From positions 1 to 5,317 of the forward strand of contig WAMZ01000160.1 in the NCBI GenBank assembly GCA_015522055.1: a stretch of DNA of 5,317 bases, given 5' to 3'. Positions 1 through 5,317 of the stretch are shown in pieces. The translations under genes and the position numbers were made by a program. Origin of the DNA: Candidatus Geothermarchaeota archaeon. Lineage in GTDB: Archaea; Thermoproteota; Nitrososphaeria; Geothermarchaeales; JDFR-13. Below the pieces are notes generated by a model. That model had not been told where the DNA came from. It ran no database searches and worked only from the letters and a program-made list of their open reading frames with translations. Position 1 is the stretch's first letter; every line of letters begins with the position of its first letter.

Positions 1-23
1 AAGGATGGCCTATATCCTTTTTT
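1..23 (+). terminator. Possible hairpin plus T-run terminator of an upstream gene outside the window
   Basis: AAGGAT at 1-6 is complementary to ATCCTT at 14-19, giving a six-pair stem with a seven-base loop, and a run of six T residues spans 18-23. In archaea a T-run on the coding strand is the main intrinsic termination signal and the hairpin is optional. The stem may extend left of the window edge. No coding sequence is visible to its left, so the gene it would serve is inferred. Confidence 0.35.
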
Positions 24-69
24 AATAGAAATTGTATTGAAATTATCAAAAAATAATGATATATAGGAA

Positions 70-77
70 TTTAAATA
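70..77 (+). promoter_or_regulatory. TATA box for the small secreted-protein gene; leaderless transcript expected
   Basis: TTTAAATA sits 24 bases before the ATG at 102, preceded by a purine stretch (GGAA, 66-69) where the TFB recognition element would lie. Archaeal transcription starts about 25 bases downstream of the box, which falls on or next to the ATG. There is no Shine-Dalgarno sequence, so the message is probably leaderless. This spacing also supports the start at 102 over the internal ATG at 129. Confidence 0.6.
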
Positions 78-101
78 GAACTATAATAAAAACCAATTTT
101 T

Positions 102-560
102 ATGAGACCTTGTAAAAGTTCAATAATTATGGCTTTTATAATATTAAAGATTTTGAATTTCATTGTAGTATATGCTGAAACTTATATATATGATTCTGAT
201 ACTAAAGTTGGAATATACACAAAAGTTAATGCTTGGGTGTCTGGTTACTGGGTGGCACCGCCAGGCGAGATTCATTATCCAAATGCTAAGGTTAAAGGGG
301 AAGTAATAAAAAACTTACCAATTAATCATGGTTTATATGTTAAGTATAGATTTGAGTATGATGGGGTGGTTAAGGAGGGATACCTATTTGACTTATCTAA
401 AAATAACCCTGGTGATTATCTGTTAAAAAGAGCTGTTCTTCCAACGGTTGTAGGTTATGTCAAATCTGATGGAAGAAGCGGCTACGCACACTTAACAGAG
501 GATGGACCAGCTGTTCATTATGATACTGCTTGGGCGTCCGCTAGTATACCAATTATATAG
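102..560 (+). CDS. Small predicted secreted protein, family unknown
   Basis: I do not recognise this 152-residue protein. Residues 1-25 look like a Sec-type signal: a lysine at 5, a hydrophobic core at about 8-24, and a possible cleavage after VVYA. No second membrane segment follows, so the mature protein of about 127 residues should be released or loosely bound outside the cell. It is rich in Tyr, Trp, Gly and Val in alternating patterns, which suggests a beta-rich fold; the only Cys is Cys4, in the signal. No catalytic motif is evident. The start fits the TATA box at 70-77. GC content is about 36% by hand count, seemingly lower than in the genes to its right, which hints at a different origin. 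It ends 31 bases before the next gene, so cotranscription is possible but unproven. The secretion call is moderately sure; function is unknown. Confidence 0.7.
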   Translation: MRPCKSSIIMAFIILKILNFIVVYAETYIYDSDTKVGIYTKVNAWVSGYWVAPPGEIHYPNAKVKGEVIKNLPINHGLYVKYRFEYDGVVKEGYLFDLSKNNPGDYLLKRAVLPTVVGYVKSDGRSGYAHLTEDGPAVHYDTAWASASIPII

Positions 561-591
561 TTACAAAATTAAAAATATTATATAGAAAAAT

Positions 592-1719
592 ATGAATAAC
601 TATTCTAAGATACGTAGGTACCAAATAAGTGTTATTATTTTAATGTTGCTATCATTAGCAATAATACCCAGGTCGATTTATATTCTTGGTCTAAAAGAAC
701 CATATTATTGGCTGAGGCCGGGTGCTTATGCAGTTTATTCGTTTCTTCCTATTGATTTGCCTTATGTTGAGGGTGGTTCTGGGGGTGATGCCGCGCCGTA
801 TAATGGATTAGAGTTTCCTAATGGTACTTGGATTGCCTTTAGCAATATGACTATATCTTGGTATGTCTTGGAGGTATACGATGAATATGCTGTTGTTAAT
901 TATAGTTTGAGGCTTTATAGGGTTTACTTGGCTGAGCTTGAGGAGGGTTTCTTGAGGAAAAAGAGCTATTTAGGTGATATTGATCTCGTCTCGTTGAGGG
1001 TTAAAATATACTATAATAATTTAAGTGTATACGATTTGAATGGCTCTTTTATTGGTAGGTGGCCATTCTGGCTAGGTACCAGGGACTTATATAATCGGAC
1101 TGTCGTGATGGTTCATAACGTATTGGCTCACGATACTGTAGCCGAGTTTATCAATGGTACAGAGGTCCTTACACACATGAATATCACTATTCACCTGATT
1201 GACTTAGCGCAGATGGCGGTAGAGGCCGGTAAGGACCCTGAGGAAGAGGGGTTTGAAATACCTGTAGGCTTCTTTAGTAGCGCTAGGCTTATGTTCGCCA
1301 ATCCACACATGATTAAGATCAATGAGTCTTTTTACATTGGCGGCGGTCCCACATTCCCGGCATATTATGATAAGGTCTCTATGGTTATGGTTGCTTATGA
1401 CGGCTATTCATATATAGACGATATGGTTAGATATGCGGTGGGAGATATATATGTCGGGATCAGGATTATGAGGGACCTAGCAATAACGAGTACAAATATC
1501 GATTTTAAGTTCAGTCCTGGTGGTGAGGAGGCGCCGAGTGAATCGGGTGGCGTCGGTGAAAATATATCTGGTGAGGGAAACATAACTCTTCCTCCAATTG
1601 ATATAGGCTCTCCTCAATATGAATCAGGATCCACTTACGACTTCTACAGCATTATTGTTGCCATAGTTTTGGCCCTATTGCTGATCGGTGTTTTATATGC
1701 GTGGAGGAAGGGTGGCTAA
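592..1719 (+). CDS. Membrane-anchored, sequon-rich ectodomain protein, probably an accessory part of the ABC system
   Basis: This 375-residue protein is not one I can name. An N-terminal membrane helix (about 12-34, after Lys6, Arg8 and Arg9) leads into a large outside domain (about 35-345). A Gly/Ser/Glu/Pro-rich linker (about 309-348) then leads to a C-terminal helix (about 351-370) ending in WRKGG, so both ends should be cytoplasmic. The outside domain carries eleven Asn-X-Ser/Thr sequons (for example Asn77, 85, 103, 143, 150, 168, 188, 197, 244, 324 and 330) and starts with a LRPGAYAVYSF stretch. It has no cysteines and no obvious enzyme motif. The ATG has no Shine-Dalgarno sequence and only a weak AT-rich tract upstream (561-584), so it is either leaderless or read from the gene before it. 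Its 3' end overlaps the next gene, which ties it to the permease and ATPase downstream. A role in substrate binding, or as a scaffold for the transporter, is inference only. Confidence 0.8.
   Translation: MNNYSKIRRYQISVIILMLLSLAIIPRSIYILGLKEPYYWLRPGAYAVYSFLPIDLPYVEGGSGGDAAPYNGLEFPNGTWIAFSNMTISWYVLEVYDEYAVVNYSLRLYRVYLAELEEGFLRKKSYLGDIDLVSLRVKIYYNNLSVYDLNGSFIGRWPFWLGTRDLYNRTVVMVHNVLAHDTVAEFINGTEVLTHMNITIHLIDLAQMAVEAGKDPEEEGFEIPVGFFSSARLMFANPHMIKINESFYIGGGPTFPAYYDKVSMVMVAYDGYSYIDDMVRYAVGDIYVGIRIMRDLAITSTNIDFKFSPGGEEAPSESGGVGENISGEGNITLPPIDIGSPQYESGSTYDFYSIIVAIVLALLLIGVLYAWRKGG
1687..1690 (+). promoter_or_regulatory. GGTG ribosome-binding site supporting the ATG at 1697
   Basis: GGTG matches the core complementary to the archaeal 16S 3' end and lies six bases before ATG 1697, close to the spacing before the ATPase gene (seven bases). 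The rival GTG at 1712 has GGAGG at 1703-1707 only four bases away, which is tight, and the GTG at 1688 has no comparable site. ATG 1697 is therefore preferred, but not decisively. Confidence 0.45.
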
Positions 1720-2206
1720 AGCCTTTTTCTATGTAGGTCTATTTATCTGTCTAACGGGTTTCGCTGTCTATATATGGGGGTTTAAGAATATCAGTGGGGC
1801 GGGGTTTGGAGGGGAGTTTGTGTCGAGTATTGAGTTGAGGCCGGGTGAGAAGTTTTACAAACGTGGATACATATTTTATCTGGAAGGCACGGTTCATCGG
1901 GTTACATTCAGTATGGACAAGGGGGTTTCTTATCGCCTCAATATTACTAAAGTATATGGTGACTGGAACTTTGTTAGGGAGGGTGTTGATGGCGATGTGT
2001 TGACGATAGTTATTCCAGAGACCGGTGTATATATGTGGGAGGTCTCTTTCAGCGCCGATCCCAGTCTTGATGATGCTGTGTTGGTTGCAGGTACTGAGGT
2101 TATAGAGTCGAGGTTCGGTGGGGATATATACCGTATTCCGGCTTTATTAACCGTTTTACTTGGTTTGGTGTTGATGTTCTGTGGCTTCTTGATTAGGAGG
2201 CTATAA
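1697..2206 (+). CDS. Small protein with two membrane segments and a beta-rich ectodomain, ABC-system partner
   Basis: I do not recognise the family. From ATG 1697 the product is 169 residues. A basic N-terminus (Arg2, Arg5, Lys8) precedes a membrane helix at about 9-28, then an outside domain at about 40-140, a second helix at about 147-165, and a basic tail (IRRL). The outside domain has alternating hydrophobic strands and a late IPETGVYMWEVSF stretch, a pattern seen in small beta-sandwich domains. Two sequons are present (Asn31, Asn82). The topology resembles the larger protein before it: both ends inside, one ectodomain, helices at either end. It overlaps that gene by 23 bases and stops five bases before the permease, so translational coupling is likely. 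A GTG at 1688 or 1712 is the alternative start; the latter gives 164 residues. A role beside the exporter is inferred from position only. Confidence 0.78.
   Translation: MRGGRVAKAFFYVGLFICLTGFAVYIWGFKNISGAGFGGEFVSSIELRPGEKFYKRGYIFYLEGTVHRVTFSMDKGVSYRLNITKVYGDWNFVREGVDGDVLTIVIPETGVYMWEVSFSADPSLDDAVLVAGTEVIESRFGGDIYRIPALLTVLLGLVLMFCGFLIRRL
2195..2200 (+). promoter_or_regulatory. AGGAGG ribosome-binding site of the permease gene
   Basis: AGGAGG lies inside the last codons of the preceding gene, 11 bases before ATG 2212. The spacing is long, but the match to the anti-Shine-Dalgarno is strong and there is no better start nearby: an in-frame TAG at 2194 rules out an upstream extension. Confidence 0.6.
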
Positions 2207-2211
2207 AATAT

Positions 2212-2985
2212 ATGTTGCGTAAAATTATTTGGTGGGAGTTTAGGCAGGGGTGGAGGCCCTATATACTATTTCTTCTATATTTCCTACTCCTGGTCTATAT
2301 AGCTAATTATCGGTTTTTTGCAGAAGTTGTGGAGATTAGGTCAGCTAGAATCTCTATTAGTAGTGACTGGCTAACGCCTGGGACGGCTATTAACGCTCCT
2401 TATAGTATTAGGGGGCTTTGGTGGCTCCTATTCCCGGTTGTTACTGGATATGCGGTCTTGGTTTATAGTTATGAGCTTGACCGTGGGATTATCCGTGCAT
2501 ACCTACTTAGTAGTGTGGATAGGCGCACCCTTTTTATAGCTAAACTGGTCTATATCTTGGTTGCCACACTCCTCCCTTTAATACTGGCAACAATTATAGT
2601 TTATGCATTGGCCGATATAGATATGTTGCTGGCGGATCCGCTTGAGGTATTTGTGAATCTACCTAGGCGTCTATTAATATATCTAGCAATGCTATACATA
2701 ATGCTTGGCCTTGCCGTCTCCTCATCAGTAATATTCAAGAAGCCCTTCTACGCATTCGTAATCCCCATCATCACGGTATATGTGCTGAATAATATCGGTA
2801 TACCATACTTAAGTTCTTACATACCACCACGATGCATTGAATCCTGGTTCGACACCCATTTTATATACATAATCCCATTGAATGACTTCCTAGCGAGATT
2901 CCAACCCTCCCTCCCATCAATATTGGTATCAACAGTTCTCTTAATCGCATCATACCTTATCTTCAGAGGGATGGATATTACGTAG
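2212..2985 (+). CDS. ABC-2 type transporter permease
   Basis: This 257-residue integral membrane protein is the channel-forming part of an ABC exporter and should pair with the ATPase encoded just downstream. About six membrane helices are visible, near residues 16-33, 69-87, 108-133, 153-174, 178-197 and 234-252. The N-terminal WWEFRQGWRP before helix 1 and the segment from YELDRGIIRAYLLSSVDRR into AKL after helix 2 are typical of ABC-2 permeases. The latter matches the region that couples to the ATPase (acidic residues, then short-chain residues, then Arg-Arg and Lys). The length is usual for the family. The substrate cannot be deduced. Only one intact permease gene is visible, so it may act as a homodimer or with a partner encoded elsewhere. 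Base composition shifts from G/T-rich to C/A-rich on the coding strand at around 2690, within the gene. The family call is firm. Confidence 0.88.
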   Translation: MLRKIIWWEFRQGWRPYILFLLYFLLLVYIANYRFFAEVVEIRSARISISSDWLTPGTAINAPYSIRGLWWLLFPVVTGYAVLVYSYELDRGIIRAYLLSSVDRRTLFIAKLVYILVATLLPLILATIIVYALADIDMLLADPLEVFVNLPRRLLIYLAMLYIMLGLAVSSSVIFKKPFYAFVIPIITVYVLNNIGIPYLSSYIPPRCIESWFDTHFIYIIPLNDFLARFQPSLPSILVSTVLLIASYLIFRGMDIT

Positions 2986-2990
2986 GTCGG

Positions 2991-2994
2991 GGTG
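2991..2994 (+). promoter_or_regulatory. GGTG ribosome-binding site fixing the TTG start of the ATPase
   Basis: GGTG, inside a G-rich run at 2989-2996, lies seven bases before TTG 3002. There is no ATG in a usable position upstream, and the protein family begins at about this point (VVEVRGLWKLYG), so the unusual TTG start is well supported. Confidence 0.6.
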
Positions 2995-3001
2995 GGTATA
3001 T

Positions 3002-3736
3002 TTGGATAATGTTGTAGAGGTTAGAGGCCTTTGGAAACTCTATGGAAAGATAGAGGCGTTGAGAAATGTATCATTGGATATCCCAGAGGGCTCTATATAC
3101 CTTTTAATGGGTCCTAATGGAAGCGGTAAATCAACCCTATTAAAGATCCTAACTGGATTGGTGAAACCAACCGAAGGAACTGTTAAGGTCCATGGAATGG
3201 ATCCGTGGAAGTATAAGGGAGTGTTGTTTAGGAGGACGGGGGCTATGTTCGAGGATCATAATCCCCCGGGGTGGGTTAGTGGTGAAGAATACTTGATATA
3301 TAAGGCGGAGCTGAAGAGACTTAGGAGCCCTGTTGATGCAGCGCTTGAGGCCGCTGAACAAGTCGGGATAACGAGCTTCTGGAGGCAGCCAATATCAACC
3401 TATTCTAGTGGGATGCGGAGGAAGCTGGCGTTGGCGGATGCATTAATTGGTGATCCTGACCTACTGATACTGGATGAACCAGCAGCAACACTGGATAAAG
3501 AATCGAGGCAAAAACTAAAAACAATCATACAGGATAGACATGTGAAAGGAAAGACTACATTGATATCCACTCATGTAATAACCGAGTTGGAGGACATAGC
3601 GACCCATATAGCTATTATACATATGGGTGAAATATTGTTGAGTGGAGATATCCAAACCATAATCAACCAAATAGGATTAGGGGCTAGAGAGAAGCCTACC
3701 ATATGGAAGATCTACTTCGATACAATAACTAAATAA
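3002..3736 (+). CDS. ABC transporter ATP-binding protein
   Basis: This 244-residue cytoplasmic ATPase should power the ABC-2 permease encoded 16 bases upstream. The motifs are complete and in order: an aromatic A-loop residue (Tyr14); Walker A GPNGSGKST at 37-45; a Q-loop position at about 84 occupied by Glu (AMFED) instead of Gln; an ABC signature YSSGM at 134-138 in place of the usual LSGGQ; Walker B LLILDEP at 154-160 with catalytic Glu159; a D-loop AATLD at 161-165; and the switch His191 in STHV. The protein should therefore bind and hydrolyse ATP. Length and the lack of a membrane segment fit the ABC-2/DrrA-like ATPases. Translation starts at TTG. It is the last gene of the + strand unit and converges on the aminotransferase gene. 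The substrate (drug, lipid, polysaccharide or peptide) cannot be told from the ATPase. Confidence 0.95.
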   Translation: MDNVVEVRGLWKLYGKIEALRNVSLDIPEGSIYLLMGPNGSGKSTLLKILTGLVKPTEGTVKVHGMDPWKYKGVLFRRTGAMFEDHNPPGWVSGEEYLIYKAELKRLRSPVDAALEAAEQVGITSFWRQPISTYSSGMRRKLALADALIGDPDLLILDEPAATLDKESRQKLKTIIQDRHVKGKTTLISTHVITELEDIATHIAIIHMGEILLSGDIQTIINQIGLGAREKPTIWKIYFDTITK

Positions 3737-3807
3737 ATATGCCCCAAACAATATATCGAGTTAGAATCGACCTTCAAGCCATCTCCTCTATATACCATTA
3801 ATTATGC

Positions 3808-4836
3808 TTAGGCATCTAGCAATTCCTCTAGTGTGCGTATCAGTAAGTCATTTGACTCCTTGTCGCCGACGGTGATTCTCATATAATAGTCATTCAGCTG
3901 GTTCGATACATCCTTGACATATATACCCCTGTTGCGTAGGAGGCTAACCAGCTTCTCCCCGTTGGTTTTTACGAGTATGAAGTTTGTATGACTATTATAT
4001 GCCTTTAGCCCAAGTCTATTCAGCTCACGGATCAGCCTCCTCCTCTCTCTACGGATCTCCTCCACAATCTTCTCAACGTAGTCTCGGTTTAGTAATGCGT
4101 CTCTGGCTACCACGAGGGAAGGTGTTGGCACCCTAAACTTCAAGATCTTTTTATAAATTTGTCTCTTAATGTCATCCCCGGCTATTAAGATAGTTATTCT
4201 GAGCCCTGCTAAGCAGAATGCCTTGCTCATGGTCCTTAATACAGCTAAATTACTATAGTCCTCGACAAGGTTTATTATCGAGTCTCCCTCCATGAATTCA
4301 TAGTATGCTTCATCCACGAGCAACGCTTTATCCGTCTCCTCGGCTACGGCTCTTAGATCATCAACCTCTGATATTAGGGCGCCCGTCGGGTTGTTCGGGT
4401 TATCTATATAAATGAAGTCCGCCTCCCTAGCCGCCTCTATAACAGTATCTGTATCTAGCTTGAACTCGTCGGGCCTAAGCTTTGGGCCTATAACCTTGTA
4501 GTTTAGGTGGGTGGCCTGCTCCTCAAATAGGAAGTATGTGGGTCTGGGGGCCACTACTATACCCGACTTTCTATAGTGGTAGAAAAATTCGTCGTAGAAA
4601 TTGTCTGCCCCCGGCGCGAGGAAGACCCTATCTGCGCTACATCCAGCGTACTCGGCATATAGGCTGCAGACCTCATCATATAGCTTGTCGGTCTGATAAT
4701 AGTTTATAGATTCTAATGCATCCTGTAGCGAGCTGAAGATATAATGTGGCGGTGGATATGGAGCCTCATTCTGATCCATCTTACTAATCATATTATCTGG
4801 GAAGCCTAGGAGCCTCCTAATTCTATCAGATAGCAT
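3808..4836 (-). CDS. hisC: Histidinol-phosphate aminotransferase-like PLP enzyme
   Basis: This is a fold-type I PLP-dependent aminotransferase of the HisC group, which in histidine synthesis converts imidazole-acetol phosphate and glutamate to histidinol phosphate and 2-oxoglutarate in the cytoplasm. Counting from ATG 4836 (342 residues), it shows the DQNEAPYPPP entry segment (21-30), PGAD at 75-78, NPNNPTG at 146-152 with the PLP-contacting Asn, DEAYYEF at 175-181 with the Asp that pairs with the pyridine nitrogen, RTMSKAF with Schiff-base Lys205, Arg213 in AGLRI for the phosphate, and Arg320 in MRITVG for the substrate carboxylate. Length is normal. A TTG at 4863 would add nine hydrophobic residues (MTLLLLSIF) that do not suit this cytosolic enzyme and has no ribosome-binding site, so ATG is chosen. 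No other his genes are in the window. A related aminotransferase, or a cobalamin-pathway decarboxylase of the same fold, remains possible. Confidence 0.85.
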   Translation of the reverse strand: MLSDRIRRLLGFPDNMISKMDQNEAPYPPPHYIFSSLQDALESINYYQTDKLYDEVCSLYAEYAGCSADRVFLAPGADNFYDEFFYHYRKSGIVVAPRPTYFLFEEQATHLNYKVIGPKLRPDEFKLDTDTVIEAAREADFIYIDNPNNPTGALISEVDDLRAVAEETDKALLVDEAYYEFMEGDSIINLVEDYSNLAVLRTMSKAFCLAGLRITILIAGDDIKRQIYKKILKFRVPTPSLVVARDALLNRDYVEKIVEEIRRERRRLIRELNRLGLKAYNSHTNFILVKTNGEKLVSLLRNRGIYVKDVSNQLNDYYMRITVGDKESNDLLIRTLEELLDA

Positions 4837-4866
4837 AAAAATACTTAGTAGTAACAGTGTCAACCC

Positions 4867-4874
4867 TAAAAATA
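4867..4874 (-). promoter_or_regulatory. Candidate TATA box for the aminotransferase gene
   Basis: On the minus strand TATTTTTA ends 30 bases before ATG 4836, which would place the transcript start around 4842 and give a leader of only a few bases. No Shine-Dalgarno sequence precedes the ATG, in keeping with a very short leader. The box lies just past the stop codon of the decayed gene upstream. The region is AT-rich, so a chance match is possible. Confidence 0.35.
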
Positions 4875-5317
4875 CTATTCATAATCATATTCCAGATAGT
4901 AAAGACTTAAGGATAGCGTTAATGTAAAGACTAGTGGGGCAACTACGGCCGTCGTTATCTCCTCATCAATCATTAAACTGAATATAAATGATTCTATTAT
5001 TGGCCAGTCTAGTACGTAATGTCCAGCCAGTCTTATCAAGGATATGCTAATCAAGATATATGTGGCAGACTGTATTAGGGCCCTACCACTTTAGAAGATT
5101 ATGTTGTAGATATCTAGGTTGAGGCCACTATAGCATGTAACCATTATCAAAGTCAATGTGCTGAATAAACCGACTATGGGTATGAGGAGTCGTTTGTCAA
5201 CAATATTCAATTGGTTGAGAATTATTCCAGTGGCTATTAAGAGTAGGAAATGGGGTATCACAGTCTTTTAAAGAATATGTGGCCGAAGTATCAGAGGAGA
5301 ACGACTAGGCTTAGAAG
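4875..5317 (-). pseudogene. Decayed 3' part of a polytopic membrane protein, possibly an ABC-2 permease; runs off the right edge
   Basis: No intact gene lies here, but the minus strand still reads as membrane protein. From the edge, one frame gives LLSLVVLL, a TGA (5293-5291), YFGHIFFKRL, a second TGA (5260-5258), then YP. After a shift consistent with loss of one base near the C-run at 5255-5252, the next frame continues HFLLLIATGIILNQ and further hydrophobic helices to a TAA (5093-5091). It then resumes with SGRALIQSATYILIS and runs cleanly to the stop at 4877-4875, ending LSLYYLEYDYE. About five or six membrane segments remain. The helix, IFFKR, helix pattern and the final helix with a charged tail resemble the permease encoded at 2212-2985 (IFKKP region, and ending YLIFRGMDIT). 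The kinship is a suggestion from eye alignment. Sequencing error could explain one lesion but hardly all four. Confidence 0.6.

Noticed and set aside
561..591. Strong promoter for the ectodomain gene at 592
   Set aside because: The tract is AT-rich but has no clean TATA match at the leaderless spacing (about 560-567), so it is only noted with the gene.
2202..2208. TATAAAA as a promoter for the permease gene
   Set aside because: It is only a few bases before ATG 2212, too close for an archaeal TATA box, and the gene has an AGGAGG site and near-contiguous neighbours, which fits an operon.
3149..3361. 70-codon open frame on the minus strand inside the ATPase gene
   Set aside because: It lies wholly opposite a well-supported ABC ATPase with complete motifs, and its translation shows no family features; it is a shadow of the real gene.
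3737..3807. Terminator or small RNA in the convergent gap between the ATPase and aminotransferase genes
   Set aside because: There is no T-run of four or more on the + strand and no convincing stem. TCGA occurs twice around 3758-3770 but is a self-palindrome, so the apparent inverted repeat is weak.
5258..5293. In-frame TGA codons read as Trp or selenocysteine
   Set aside because: Every other gene in the window uses TGG for Trp. There is also a frameshift and a TAA in the same reading, so decay is simpler than recoding.

Overview
The window looks like a piece of a hyperthermophilic archaeal chromosome, most likely Thermoproteota (Crenarchaeota). The evidence is a TATA box (TTTAAATA) placed so that the first gene would have a leaderless transcript, downstream genes that instead carry GGTG or AGGAGG ribosome-binding sites, heavy use of AGG and ATA codons, a TTG start, and membrane-anchored ectodomain proteins beside an ABC exporter. 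I cannot assign a genus.

Left to right, bases 1-23 hold a short hairpin with a T-run that may terminate a gene outside the window. A small AT-rich gene (102-560) encodes a predicted secreted protein. Four tightly packed + strand genes follow (592-3736). They encode a sequon-rich membrane-anchored ectodomain protein, a second smaller protein with two membrane segments and a beta-rich ectodomain, an ABC-2 type permease and an ABC ATPase. Genes overlap or lie within 5-16 bases of each other, so they are probably one transcription unit. The likely product is an ABC export or membrane-remodelling machine whose ATPase and permease work with two surface-exposed, membrane-tethered accessory proteins. 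Its substrate cannot be read from the sequence.

A 71-base convergent gap (3737-3807) with no clear terminator separates this unit from a minus-strand aminotransferase (3808-4836), which resembles histidinol-phosphate aminotransferase (HisC). Upstream of it, 4875-5317 has no intact gene. The minus strand there does hold the decayed 3' part of a polytopic membrane protein, readable through two TGA codons, one frameshift and one TAA, and resembling an ABC-2 permease. This pseudogene runs off the right edge.

The most interesting points are the two-ectodomain ABC unit, the pseudogene, and an abrupt G-rich to C-rich switch inside the permease gene. No RNA genes, insertion sequences or CRISPR arrays were seen.
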